Source: Dehalococcoidia bacterium (lineage in GTDB: Bacteria; Chloroflexota; Dehalococcoidia; GIF9; AB-539-J10). Taken from it: a stretch of 40,585 nucleotides of DNA. The position numbers were made by a program, and so were the translations under genes. The stretch spans positions 1 through 40,585 of the forward strand of contig JAUVZB010000020.1 of NCBI GenBank assembly GCA_030602785.1. The letters run 5' to 3'. Below, in pieces: positions 8,951-18,611 of this stretch. Positions within the stretch are counted from its first letter, which is position 1, and each line of letters starts with the position of its first letter. The notes under the pieces were generated by a model, which saw nothing but the letters and a program-made list of their open reading frames with translations, ran no database searches and had not been told where the DNA came from.

Positions 8951-9821
8951 AATGCCGCTGACGAGTATAACATGCGTGCAGCACCGCCAGGGCGACTATC
9001 GCCAACACCACAGCGGCTACGGCGGCAGTCGTTTCCAGCGCGGAGCGCAGGCCCTGGACATAGCGCTTGCCGCGGTCCACTCCGGGGTCCGGCAGATGCA
9101 CCTGGTCGATAAGCACATCTCCCTGCATGAACTCCTGCAGACAGCGCAGGTTGTCCCCCGCAGGGAGCATGCCGTTGATGAGCAGGCTGGCGTCCGACAC
9201 AACCACGACTTCACCCCTCCCCTTGCGGCACGTGACCGCCACCGGCAGCGGCCCCTGTGGCTCACCCTCATCCCAACTGCCGTCGAAGTTCACGTCACCA
9301 TAACTGAAATGGGACGAGCGCGCCCACACATCTCCCTCATCACCTACAACCAGCCACGTGCCGTGATTCAGAACCATCGTGCATGGCCTTTCTTCACCGT
9401 CATGCATATCCACCACCACCCTGGGCATGTTCTGATTCGTCTGACAGTACAGGGGGTCGAGAAGCGGCGCGCCGCTGAACGTCACATCAACCCCCAATCC
9501 TTCAAGCACTTCGTTTCCGTATCCGAAATCATCCAGCAGGACGAGCACGCCACCGTCGCCCAGGAAGGACTCAAGCACGGCAAGCTCTCCCGGCTTGAGC
9601 GCAACTCGCGGAATCATGATGAGGGTCGCGACTGACTCAAGCCCGGCCAGCTCGTCCAGGGCCAGGATGGGTCGAGCCTCAAGTGTCTCGGCCGCTACCT
9701 CCAGACCACTCCAACGTCCGCTCAGCACGCTGAAATCATCCTGGGCCGGATGCACCCAGGAAAGCAGGACAAGGCTCACCAGGGCCACCAGAGCAAAACG
9801 ACCGTAGAAGAGGAGTCTCAT
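8940..9821 (-). CDS. DUF4350-type membrane protein of the MoxR cluster
   Basis: A 293-residue protein with an N-terminal membrane helix (RFALVALVSLVLLSW) and a C-terminal one (VAAVVLAIVALAVLHACY). The extracytoplasmic domain between them has alternating strands with phrases such as LMIIPRVALKPGELAVLESFLGDGG-VLVLLDD and VVVVSDASLLINGML, which fit the DUF4350 fold. This resembles the class-I glutamine amidotransferase-like fold, but no catalytic triad is evident. DUF4350 genes commonly sit between DUF4129 and moxR genes, as here. The frame is open to 9911, but the ATG at 9821 overlaps the preceding TGA as ATGA and starts with MRLLFYGRF, the same start seen in the duplicated fragment upstream. 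Function unknown. Confidence 0.75.
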   Translation of the reverse strand: MRLLFYGRFALVALVSLVLLSWVHPAQDDFSVLSGRWSGLEVAAETLEARPILALDELAGLESVATLIMIPRVALKPGELAVLESFLGDGGVLVLLDDFGYGNEVLEGLGVDVTFSGAPLLDPLYCQTNQNMPRVVVDMHDGEERPCTMVLNHGTWLVVGDEGDVWARSSHFSYGDVNFDGSWDEGEPQGPLPVAVTCRKGRGEVVVVSDASLLINGMLPAGDNLRCLQEFMQGDVLIDQVHLPDPGVDRGKRYVQGLRSALETTAAVAAVVLAIVALAVLHACYTRQRHYEN

Positions 9822-10171
9822 GCGGACTTGTCGCTCCTCTCGGCCCCCACCAACAGACCGCTCCAGCGTCCGTTCAGCACGCTGAAATCCTCCTGGGGCG
9901 GAAGGGCCCATGACAGCAGGACAAGACGATCAGGGTGGTGCCGTGGTGTTCCGCCGTAGGGGCAGGCTCCCATGCCTGCCCGTTGGGGTTGGGTGGTATT
10001 CCCCTGTAGGAGCGATGGCATGCCTCGCCCGTCGGGTGGTGTGCGATTCACGGTTGTGTTGGCCCCGCGGCGTTGTATGACAACAGAACGACGGGGCAGG
10101 CATGCCTGCCCCCTACATTCGGACCACCCCATGTCCCCACAGCCACATCCATAGTAGAAGAGGAGTCTCAT
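9818..10171 (-). pseudogene. Duplicated N-terminal fragment of the DUF4350 gene with REP insertion
   Basis: This 117-codon frame begins MRLLFYYG, like the intact downstream gene (MRLLFYGR). It then runs through the inserted palindromic element, resumes with LVLLSWALPPQEDFSVLNGRWSGL (intact gene: LVLLSWVHPAQDDFSVLSGRWSGL), and ends ERSDKSA, the same tail as the upstream DUF4129-type protein. Its ATG overlaps the upstream stop as ATGA, and its TGA overlaps the downstream ATG in the same way. The insertion has kept an open frame, so the fragment could still be translated as a coupling spacer. A functional product is unlikely because the membrane helix is interrupted and the domain is missing. 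Confidence 0.7.
9935..10140. repeat. REP-like palindromic element cluster
   Basis: Three palindromic units sit inside the duplicated fragment. Unit 1 has GTAGG leading into an 8-bp stem GGGCAGGC/GCCTGCCC (9960-9981) and then GTTGGGTGGTATTCCCC. Unit 2 is degenerate: GTAGGAGCGA around GGCATGCC (10006-10030), then GTCGGGTGG. Unit 3 is inverted and includes a perfect 20-bp palindrome at 10093-10112, half-site GGGGCAGGCA, followed by CTAC (reverse of GTAG). The ends carry weak inverted repeats (GTGGTGCCG near 9935 and CGGACCAC near 10120). The arrangement looks like REP/BIME or MITE elements, which are normally mobilised in trans; no transposase lies in this window. Confidence 0.65.
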
Positions 10172-12243
10172 GCGGACTTGTCGCTCCTCCCGGCCCTCGG
10201 TGCGCGACCGCCTGTTTTTCTTCTCCCACCCGGGGCGCGACCGCCTGTCTCTCTTCTGACCCCCAGCGCCAGCCAGCGCGCCTGCGCGCTGTCACGCCGT
10301 CCAAACTCGCGCCGTGAGTACAGCGCCTCCTCGGCCAATCTTGTGAGTTCCGCGAGCAACCGCCAGGTGCGTCCGGCCGCACTCCGGCTGATGGCAAGGA
10401 ATTCCCGCAGCGTCGTGCTGGGCTGGCGAACGATGCCCGACGAAGACGTGAGGACGGCGACCACAGTCTCGTACAGGTGCACCACCAGCCTGCGGTACGG
10501 CCCTGCGGCCGACCCGGCCCCCCCACCCATCGACCTACCCCCCCTCGCGACTCGCCCCGCTGCAACAGAGGCGCCCTCAGACCTCCCTGGCTGCACAGTC
10601 AACGCCCTTTTGCGGCGTGCAAGAACGAGCCACAGAAGCAGTCCCCAGAACACCACGGCCCCCGCCCCATAGACCAGCAGGTTCACGACATTGAACGAGA
10701 CCTCCACCGCTACAGGGCGGTGCCACGGCTCTTCCGGCAGCACTTCGGCCTGTACAGAGCTTCGACCCATCATCCATGGCGACACCGGGTACGGCACCAC
10801 AACCTGGAAGTCGCCCCCGGCAACCTCGAAAGTCGTGACTTCGTCATCCCACCGGACGGTGACGCACGGCGACTCGATGGGCAGCGTAGACTGCACCGTT
10901 CCCGACAGCCGTAGTCCTCCGTCCTCGATGCCCGGGCTGTTGCCTCTCCCGCGGAAAACCAGCCAGTCAGGAACAATCACTACTTCGGGACAGTCGATGG
11001 CGAATTCGGGGCTGACCCGCACAACCTTCACTGCGGCCGACTGACTGCATGGAGCAGTCTTTTGACTGCCGTCCTCCTTCACTTCCACGAAAAGCCTGTG
11101 TTCGCCCTCTTCCATATCCGCGGGCACTCGCAACGTGTAGTCGAACGCTCCCGATGCCCCTGTGAGCGTTTGACTTGCCACGACATCATTCAACCGGACT
11201 TCCACAAGGCGCTCTTCCACTCCACCAAGGGAGCGGACGAGGCCAACAAGCTTTACAGTCCTTCCCGGATGCAGCTCCGCCGGCACATCGAACTCAAGGC
11301 TCGACTCGTAGAAGCGCACCGTCAGCACAATGACTTCGCTCTTGGCCACCTGGAACAGCTCCGTATCCGCGCCTCTCGGCGCGTAACGCGCCTGGATATC
11401 TGTGCTCGATTCGTATTCGAATGGCACAAACGAAGTGCGGAAGCTGCCGTCAGCGCCTGAAACGAATCGTTCGGCAACTACGCCATTCACGAACAATTCG
11501 ATTTCCCTCCCCGACATCCCCTCAGACAACGCCGCCAGCGAGCCAGATACGTAGATTGCCTCACCCACCCAGACCGAGTCGCCTTCTGCGGCGAGGCTGA
11601 GGCTTGGCGCGAGAAGCGCACTCCCGGCCTCCACGTCTTCCGCGGTCGCCTCGAGTCTCTCTTCGTACAATCGCGTGAGTTCGCGCAGGCGAAGCAGCGC
11701 CTCCTCAAGGCGATTACGCGCCTCGGCCATGTGCGCCGACGCTGCCGCAGACCCGTGACGGCTGACCGCCGTCAGCACTTCATCGGTTGCCTCCTCCAGT
11801 GCGCCCAGCTCTTCCCCTGCCATCTCCGCGAGGTCCCAGCATTCCACCAGTTCCCGACGTGCGTCCTCCACGTCGTTCGTTTGAAGCAACAACTCGACCT
11901 GCGACAACGCGCTCTCCAGACTGCTCAGCGTCCCCGTCAACTGGTCGCAGAGTTCGACATAGCGGCTGCAGACATGGCGAAGACTGTCAGGTATGTGAGC
12001 GCTCTCGATATCCACATGCGCGAGCAGGTCGCCGGCCGACTCGTAGTCCCCGGTCGCCAGCGAGTCAAGCACGTCTCCCATGTGGAGAAACAGGGTCGCC
12101 ACGTTGAACCGGGAGCGCGCACTCGCAGGATTCTCGTGAGGCGACACGCCGGAATCAGTGTCAACGACGCACCCCGCAGCGAGAAGCGCCAACAACAGCA
12201 CCACAGCCGTCAGTCTCTTCTTCATTCTCCCGAGGCGTCTCAC
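10168..12243 (-). CDS. Lipoprotein with Ig-like domains and C-terminal DUF4129-like domain
   Basis: A 691-residue predicted lipoprotein. The signal sequence MKKRLTAVVLLLALLAAGC has a lipobox (LAAGC, Cys about residue 25). Next come a helical region (about 40-200), two or three beta-sandwich Ig-like repeats (about 205-510), a membrane helix (about 520-543, LVYGAGAVVFWGLLLWLVLA) and a cytoplasmic tail. The tail (about 584-660) includes LREFLAISRSAAGRTWRLLAELTRLAEEALYSRREF, resembling DUF4129, a standard companion of MoxR/DUF58 clusters. That makes it the probable membrane partner of the ATPase downstream. The start may instead be the ATG at 12225, which gives a more typical lipoprotein N-terminus; the GTG at 12243 is used here. 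The last 30 residues contain a tandem repeat and the RSDKSA end that was duplicated downstream. Confidence 0.7.
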   Translation of the reverse strand: MRRLGRMKKRLTAVVLLLALLAAGCVVDTDSGVSPHENPASARSRFNVATLFLHMGDVLDSLATGDYESAGDLLAHVDIESAHIPDSLRHVCSRYVELCDQLTGTLSSLESALSQVELLLQTNDVEDARRELVECWDLAEMAGEELGALEEATDEVLTAVSRHGSAAASAHMAEARNRLEEALLRLRELTRLYEERLEATAEDVEAGSALLAPSLSLAAEGDSVWVGEAIYVSGSLAALSEGMSGREIELFVNGVVAERFVSGADGSFRTSFVPFEYESSTDIQARYAPRGADTELFQVAKSEVIVLTVRFYESSLEFDVPAELHPGRTVKLVGLVRSLGGVEERLVEVRLNDVVASQTLTGASGAFDYTLRVPADMEEGEHRLFVEVKEDGSQKTAPCSQSAAVKVVRVSPEFAIDCPEVVIVPDWLVFRGRGNSPGIEDGGLRLSGTVQSTLPIESPCVTVRWDDEVTTFEVAGGDFQVVVPYPVSPWMMGRSSVQAEVLPEEPWHRPVAVEVSFNVVNLLVYGAGAVVFWGLLLWLVLARRKRALTVQPGRSEGASVAAGRVARGGRSMGGGAGSAAGPYRRLVVHLYETVVAVLTSSSGIVRQPSTTLREFLAISRSAAGRTWRLLAELTRLAEEALYSRREFGRRDSAQARWLALGVRRETGGRAPGGRRKTGGRAPRAGRSDKSA
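10202..10267 (-). repeat. Two 33-bp tandem repeats at the lipoprotein C-terminus
   Basis: GCGCGACCGCCTGT occurs at 10202 and again at 10235, a 33-bp period. It encodes the in-frame repeat RRETGGRAPG / RRKTGGRAPR in the basic tail of the DUF4129-type protein. It directly abuts the duplicated gene junction, so this locus has been expanded more than once. Confidence 0.6.
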
Positions 12244-12286
12244 CGGAGTGCGGCCCTAAGCCCGCTCCGCAACGACAGGTCCACTC

Positions 12287-12549
12287 CTATCCCGTGATGA
12301 TTCGCACCATCGCGGCGATGACAATCACCGCGAAGCACGCCACGAGGATGTATCCAACTCTCCCTGTGCACTCCCGCGCTCTGGAGCTGAGAGACACCGA
12401 AACCTGATTGATGACAAGAACCTCGATGATGTAGATGCTGAGACACAGGTCAAGGCGGGTTTCTCCGTACCATGCGAACACGGCGCTCGTGCCCATCAAC
12501 AGCCCGGTCACCGCGAGTACGTATTTGTCAGTGACCGACAAGTTCGTCC

Positions 12550-12553
<4 letters not shown>
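12287..12553 (-). CDS. Small membrane protein, three predicted helices
   Basis: An 88-residue hydrophobic protein with segments YVLAVTGLLMGTSAVFAWY, LDLCLSIYIIEVLVINQVSV and VGYILVACFAVIVIAAMVRI. No family is recognised. The start is GTG at 12553, overlapping the upstream stop as GTGA, which argues for translational coupling and for a real gene despite its size. A 43-bp gap separates it from the lipoprotein gene. It may be a membrane subunit accompanying the preceding membrane protein, but nothing in the sequence shows a function. Confidence 0.6.
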
Positions 12554-14486
<1,933 letters not shown>

Positions 14487-14525
14487 TCAACCCACGCCAC
14501 GACGCCCGACCAGGTCGTCGTCGCT

Positions 14526-14531
14526 AGTATA
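14526..14531 (-). promoter_or_regulatory. Possible -10 box (TATACT) for the 14447-4504 operon
   Basis: TATACT lies about 80 bp upstream of the flavoprotein start, between it and the ssrA terminator. The hexamer at the -35 distance (GTCTTT) is poor. It is the best candidate seen for transcription of the long run ending with dxs. Confidence 0.3.
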
Positions 14532-14602
14532 TGTCAGCAACACGCCGAAAGACAGGATGCCCGGGCCGGACGCAAACGAAATGGTCCTGTGTGAAGGAGC
14601 GT

Positions 14603-14644
14603 CCGAAGAACGGAAAGCGGGCGCGCCAGGTCAGCGCGCCCGCT
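14603..14644 (-). terminator. Intrinsic terminator of ssrA
   Basis: On the minus strand, 28 bases after the tmRNA 3' end, an 11-bp GC-rich stem (AGCGGGCGCGC pairing with GCGCGCCCGCT, 14616-14644) is followed by TTTCCGTTCTT. Its position and orientation fit termination of ssrA transcription. Confidence 0.8.
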
Positions 14645-14671
14645 CGGTCAACCGGCATTCAGAGAAATGAA

Positions 14672-15022
14672 TGGTGGAGGCGGGGGAGAGTCGAACTCCC
14701 CGTCCAAAAAAGGGTTGCCAGAATCTACTACAGGCTTAGTCGGCCGCCACATGTCTCGCCTGACCACCGTCCGCCGACCGAGTCCGGCCAGGCCAGCCAG
14801 CTTATCTTTCCCGGGTTTCGCCGGCAACTACCCCGGGGCACCCCGGCATTTCGTCGCTCACTCTCAACCCACCGAGGAGAGATTGAGGTGAACGCGCAAC
14901 CTATTTAGGCTGCGACGGGAACTAAGTCGTTCTCGTTTGTTTTTTGCCACCTGTTTTGTGAGGTTGATGGCACCTCAGCCTGCAATCCTGTGGGCCCTCC
15001 CCTGTCGAAACCACGCGCCCCC
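14672..15022 (-). ncRNA. ssrA: Transfer-messenger RNA (tmRNA)
   Basis: A 351-nt tmRNA that rescues stalled ribosomes with SmpB. The 5' end GGGGGCG pairs with the 3' CGCCTCC before ACCA, giving a 7-bp acceptor stem with a G3-U wobble, the alanine identity element. The 5' GTGGTTTCGACAGGGG and the T-arm GGGGAGTTCGACTCTCCCC are typical. The 3' CCA is encoded. The tag frame ends AAC-GAG-AAC-GAC-TTA-GTT-CCC-GTC-GCA-GCC-TAA, giving a tag ending in TNENDLVPVAA. The resume codon is ambiguous among CAA, AAA and ACA. The common LAA ending is replaced by VAA. The gene lies 38 bp downstream of smpB on the same strand, with its own terminator. Confidence 0.95.
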
Positions 15023-15060
15023 ATGAAATCCGTAGATGTCGCTTGCCGGCGCTCCTCCGG

Positions 15061-15525
15061 CTACCTCCTGTTCCTGTCTTTCACCGCGCGGTCGATCTCA
15101 CGGTCCTGATCTCGCCGCGCGATTGTCTCGCGCTTGTCGTACTGCTTCTTGCCCTTCGCCAACGAGAGCGCCACCTTAGCGACTCCACCCTTAATGTACA
15201 GTCGAACAGGAACCAGCGTCAAACTCTTCTGCTTCGTGAGAGCAGCCAGATTGCGCATCTCCTTCTTGTGCAGCAGCAGCTTCCGCGGCCTGCCGGGCTC
15301 GTGTCCGTTGTAGCTCGCGGCATCATACTGCGCGATATGCGTGTTGAAGAGCCAGAGTTCCCCCTTCTCCTCGCGTGCGTACGCGTCGCGCAGGTTCACA
15401 CGACCAGCTCTGACCGACTTGATCTCGGAACCCATCAGGACCAGGCCGGCCTCAATGGTATCCAGGATGAGGTAGTCGTGGTACGCTTTGCGATTGACCG
15501 TGATAGTGCGTGCCTCTCGACCCAT
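15061..15525 (-). CDS. smpB: SsrA-binding protein SmpB
   Basis: A 154-residue SmpB, the usual length. It binds the tRNA-like domain of tmRNA and is essential for trans-translation. Characteristic blocks are NRKAYHDYLILDTIEAGLVLMGSEIKSVR, LRDAYAREEKGELWLFNTHIAQY, RPRKLLLHKKEM and the C-terminal GVAKVALSLAKGKKQYDKRETI, with a basic tail that inserts in the ribosomal mRNA channel. The partner RNA gene follows after 38 bp. No Shine-Dalgarno sequence precedes the ATG. Instead a TAGAAT -10 box ends 6 bases before it, so the mRNA may begin at the A of the start codon. It is divergent from comEA. Confidence 0.97.
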   Translation of the reverse strand: MGREARTITVNRKAYHDYLILDTIEAGLVLMGSEIKSVRAGRVNLRDAYAREEKGELWLFNTHIAQYDAASYNGHEPGRPRKLLLHKKEMRNLAALTKQKSLTLVPVRLYIKGGVAKVALSLAKGKKQYDKRETIARRDQDREIDRAVKDRNRR

Positions 15526-15531
15526 ACACCA

Positions 15532-15537
15532 ATTCTA
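15532..15537 (-). promoter_or_regulatory. -10 box of smpB implying a leaderless transcript
   Basis: TAGAAT on the minus strand ends 6 nt before the smpB ATG, so transcription 7 nt downstream would start at the A of ATG. The hexamer 17 bp further upstream (TTCTTG) is a poor -35. No ribosome-binding site exists for smpB, which fits leaderless initiation. Confidence 0.5.
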
Positions 15538-15572
15538 CAGCACATAGCACCGGGCAAGAAGGAGGGAGACCG

Positions 15573-16085
15573 CTGAGCCGCGCTGACCATGCCTACGTGC
15601 TTGTCGTATTGCTGCTGGCGGCAGCAACGATAGTAGGAATTCGCACTCTGCTCCCCCATCTCCGCGCCGAAGAGGCAACCGCCATCGAATTCAGGGAGAA
15701 CTCCCTCGACGCGACCGAAGCCACGCTCTCGGTAGCCGTCACCGGTGAGGTAGACCACCCCGGCCTCTACAGCATCTGCGAGGCTTCCACCATTGCTGAA
15801 CTGCTGCGAATCTCAGGCGCCGCGGAATCCGAACAGCCTCTCGACATCAACGTGCACGTGCAACGCACCGGAGGCGCATTCCAAGCTCAGAGAGTCGACA
15901 TCAACCGGGCGGAGGCCTGGCTTCTCGAAGCCCTGCCCGGCATCGGGCCGGAACGCGCAACGGCAATAGTCGCCTACCGAGCGATCTACGGGCCGTTCGC
16001 CTGTCCGGAGGAAATCATGCTGGTGGAGGGAATCGGCGAGGGGACCTTCAACTCGCTCGCGGGTTTCATCACGGCCTCTCAGTAG
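15573..16085 (+). CDS. comEA: ComEA-like DNA-binding competence protein
   Basis: About 170 residues. An N-terminal membrane helix (AYVLVVLLLAAATIVGI) is followed by an SLBB-type beta-grasp domain (AVTGEVDHPGLYSICEASTIAELLRISGA). A tandem helix-hairpin-helix domain follows (VDINRAEAWLLEALPGIGPERATAIVAYRAIYGPF and VEGIGEGTFNSLAGFI), the DNA-binding unit of ComEA. It binds incoming double-stranded DNA at the outer face of the membrane for transfer to ComEC, encoded 8 bp downstream. Start choice: an in-frame GTG at 15510 would overlap smpB. A strong GGAGGG (15561-15566) instead lies 6 nt before CTG at 15573, so I propose a CTG start. The helix begins a few residues later, as expected. Confidence 0.88.
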   Translation: MSRADHAYVLVVLLLAAATIVGIRTLLPHLRAEEATAIEFRENSLDATEATLSVAVTGEVDHPGLYSICEASTIAELLRISGAAESEQPLDINVHVQRTGGAFQAQRVDINRAEAWLLEALPGIGPERATAIVAYRAIYGPFACPEEIMLVEGIGEGTFNSLAGFITASQ

Positions 16086-16093
16086 CTCTCGTC

Positions 16094-18502
16094 ATGTGGC
16101 TCCTGACCTTCAGCTGCGCGTTTGTGGCCGGGGTCGCGTGGGCATCGAGCCAGGGCATCCCCTGGATTGCCGCCGGCAGCCTCGTCGTAGCCGCAGCAGT
16201 AATCTTCGCAATCCGCCGCTCGTTCACACTCGCCATTCTGCTGGGAAGTTGCGCCCTTTGCCTGCTGGCCGGCGCAGCTCGCTACGAATCTTCGCTCCCG
16301 GTACAGGACAGCTCCCATATCTCCTTCTACAACGACAGCGGTGAAGTCCTGCTGACAGGGACGATTGTGGACGAACCACGGCAGCGCGGCTTCTATCGCC
16401 AGATAATCATCGATTCGGTGCAACTGGGCGAGGGCGACGACCGAATCTTCCTGTCCGGCCGGCTTCTCGTGAACACCTCCGACCCGCGCCCGTTCCACTA
16501 TGGCGACAGCGTGCTCCTTACCGGAGAGCTTGAGTCGCCACCGTCAGACATTGACTTCGACTTCGACTACGCCTCATACCTGGCACGCCGCGGGATATTC
16601 TCGATAGCCTGGCATCCGCAGATAGAGACCCTGCCCGATCGCGGTGGAAGCCCCGTGCGAGCCTGCCTTCTCTCACTCAACAGTCAGCTCGCCGGTGCGC
16701 TTGGCTCATCACTGCCCGAACCCGAAGCCTCACTTGCACAATCCCTGCTTCTCGGAAGACGTGGTGCGATGCAGCATTCGGTCTCGGATGCATTCAACCG
16801 CACGGGCACGGCTCACCTGCTGGCAGTATCCGGCCTCCATCTCGGCATTCTGCTTGCCGCCGTACTCGCGCTCGCTCTTGCGCTCCTCGGACGTCAGAGA
16901 TACCTCTACGTGTGGATAGCGATAGCATGCGTCTGGGCGTATGCGGCACTCACCGGCATGAGGCCACCGGTTGCCAGGGCTGCGATAATGGCCACAGTGT
17001 TCCTGCTAGCCGAGCTGGCCGGCCGGCAGAAGAATGCACCAACCGCACTCGCATTCGCCGCCGCTCTCATGGTTGCGGTTCAGCCACAACTGCTCTGGCA
17101 CACTTCATTCCAGCTCAGCGTCCTCGCAATGGCTGGTCTCGTGCTTCTTTTCCAACCGCTCCGAGCCGCTATCACAAGTGGCACTGCATTACTGGCCAGC
17201 GATGGTCAGAAGCAGCCCGGAGGACTGCACCTCGTCACTGATATCCTGGCTGCCACCGGCGCAGCGACCCTTGCGGTCTGGCCTCTGACAGCCAACACAT
17301 TCGGCGTGGTGTCAGTCATAGGCCTTCCCGTGTCAGTGCTCACCCTGCCGGTTCTCCCGTTTGCCATCTCGATCTCTGCGGCAACGGCTCTCGCGGGGCT
17401 TGTCTCCCCGATTCTGGCCCAACCCCTGGCGTGGATTGCCTGGCTGTTCCTGACATACATCGTCAACGTGATTCAGGCATTCGCCACGCTCCCTTGGGCG
17501 GCGCTGGAGATGAGTCTGCAGTCGAGCTTCATCATCGGCTACTACGCCCTCCTCCTCGCAGGGGCGTTCTGGTGGAGCCGCTCTGCACATCGCCGACGCG
17601 AAGACGAACACAAGCCACAGCGCGCCGTGACCACCACAGGCTCCCGAATCCGCTGGGCCAGCCCTCCGCTGTTGCTGTCAGCGGCTCTCGTCTGGTCCGC
17701 AGTCCTTGCAGCGCCCGACGGTCAACTCCACGTCATCTTCCTCGACGTCGGCCAGGGTGACGCCATTCTCATCGTCTCGCCATCCGGCCGCACGGTCCTT
17801 GTTGATGGTGGTCCTGATGGCCAACGCATCGGCCCCCTCGTGGACAAGCACATCCCCTTCTGGGACCGGAGCCTGGACGCAATCATTGCCACACAGCCAC
17901 ATGCAGACCACCTCGGTGGACTGCTTGCCATAGTGGAGCGGTATAGGGTCGACACCGTTATTCAGTTTCGACCCGGCTACGACTCACTCCTGTCCTCCGA
18001 ATGGGAAAGACGGCTCGCTTCAAACGGGACACTACCTGTGCAAGCGACCAGAGGTCAAAGCATGGACCTGGGAGACGGCACGGTACTCATGTTTCTCAAC
18101 CCACCTGCGCAGTCGGTGGTGGGGACAAGCGACGACACTGACAACAACGGCGTGGTAGTACGTGTGAGCTACGGCGACGTCAGTTTCCTGTTGTCAGCCG
18201 ACGTCAGGCTCGAGACGGAGAGGCAACTGGTGCACGACAACGTTCGCATCGACAGCACCGTCCTGAAGGTAGCCCATCATGGAAGCGACACTTCCTCCAG
18301 TGCCCGGTTCCTCGCCACAGTCAGCCCGGAAGTGGCGGTCATCTCGGTGGGAGAGAACAACCCACACGGCCACCCCAGTGCCTCCGTCGTGGGGCGCCTC
18401 CGCGCCCTGCCAGCCGAGGTGTACACCACGGCGCAGTGCGGAGCCATCGAGTTCGTCACAGACGGGGATTCGCTCTGGGTCAAGACCGAAAAGGACTCGT
18501 GA
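16094..18502 (+). CDS. comEC: ComEC/Rec2 DNA-uptake channel protein
   Basis: A full-length, 802-residue ComEC. The N-terminal DUF4131 region (about 1-190) precedes the multi-helix Competence domain (about 200-490), which includes the signature FNRTGTAHLLAVSGLHLGILLA. The C-terminal metallo-beta-lactamase-like domain (about 540-800) begins HVIFLDVGQGDAILI and holds the metal motif THxHxDH variant TQPHADHLGG near 600 and VAHHGSDTS near 726. ComEC forms the membrane pore for single-stranded DNA, and the lactamase-like domain is a proposed nuclease for the non-transported strand. comEA is 8 bp upstream, so the two form an operon. No pilus genes are present here, so competence itself is not shown. 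Confidence 0.93.
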   Translation: MWLLTFSCAFVAGVAWASSQGIPWIAAGSLVVAAAVIFAIRRSFTLAILLGSCALCLLAGAARYESSLPVQDSSHISFYNDSGEVLLTGTIVDEPRQRGFYRQIIIDSVQLGEGDDRIFLSGRLLVNTSDPRPFHYGDSVLLTGELESPPSDIDFDFDYASYLARRGIFSIAWHPQIETLPDRGGSPVRACLLSLNSQLAGALGSSLPEPEASLAQSLLLGRRGAMQHSVSDAFNRTGTAHLLAVSGLHLGILLAAVLALALALLGRQRYLYVWIAIACVWAYAALTGMRPPVARAAIMATVFLLAELAGRQKNAPTALAFAAALMVAVQPQLLWHTSFQLSVLAMAGLVLLFQPLRAAITSGTALLASDGQKQPGGLHLVTDILAATGAATLAVWPLTANTFGVVSVIGLPVSVLTLPVLPFAISISAATALAGLVSPILAQPLAWIAWLFLTYIVNVIQAFATLPWAALEMSLQSSFIIGYYALLLAGAFWWSRSAHRRREDEHKPQRAVTTTGSRIRWASPPLLLSAALVWSAVLAAPDGQLHVIFLDVGQGDAILIVSPSGRTVLVDGGPDGQRIGPLVDKHIPFWDRSLDAIIATQPHADHLGGLLAIVERYRVDTVIQFRPGYDSLLSSEWERRLASNGTLPVQATRGQSMDLGDGTVLMFLNPPAQSVVGTSDDTDNNGVVVRVSYGDVSFLLSADVRLETERQLVHDNVRIDSTVLKVAHHGSDTSSSARFLATVSPEVAVISVGENNPHGHPSASVVGRLRALPAEVYTTAQCGAIEFVTDGDSLWVKTEKDS

Positions 18503-18611
18503 CAGGCCCTGGGCGCACCACGTGACCCACAGCCTTCGTATGTCTCCGGCTCGCGTCTCTACGCCACTCCGACGGCTGCCGCTTGCACCGGCCAATCATC
18601 ACCGCGTCTCG

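Larger units (their letters stand above)
9702..10190 (-). repeat. Imperfect tandem duplication of a gene junction
   Basis: The junction between the DUF4129-type gene and the DUF4350 gene is present twice. Copy A (9702-9842) is the intact 5' end of the DUF4350 gene. Copy B (9854-10190) has the same order but carries an insertion of about 220 bp (about 9930-10150). The stretch from GTAGAAGAGG to CGCTCCTC is identical in both copies (9804-9839 and 10154-10189). The inner parts (CAGACC onward at 9702 and 9854) are clearly alike but have diverged. Both junctions keep the ATGA stop/start overlap. Confidence 0.8.

Noticed and set aside
10093-10112. Perfect 20-bp palindrome as an intrinsic terminator
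   Set aside because: No T-run on either strand and it is part of a repeated element inside an operon.
10073-10672. Plus-strand frame of 199 codons across the repeats and the lipoprotein gene end
   Set aside because: Antisense to a supported gene; the repeats RPPV-LL arise from the 33-bp tandem repeat read on the wrong strand.
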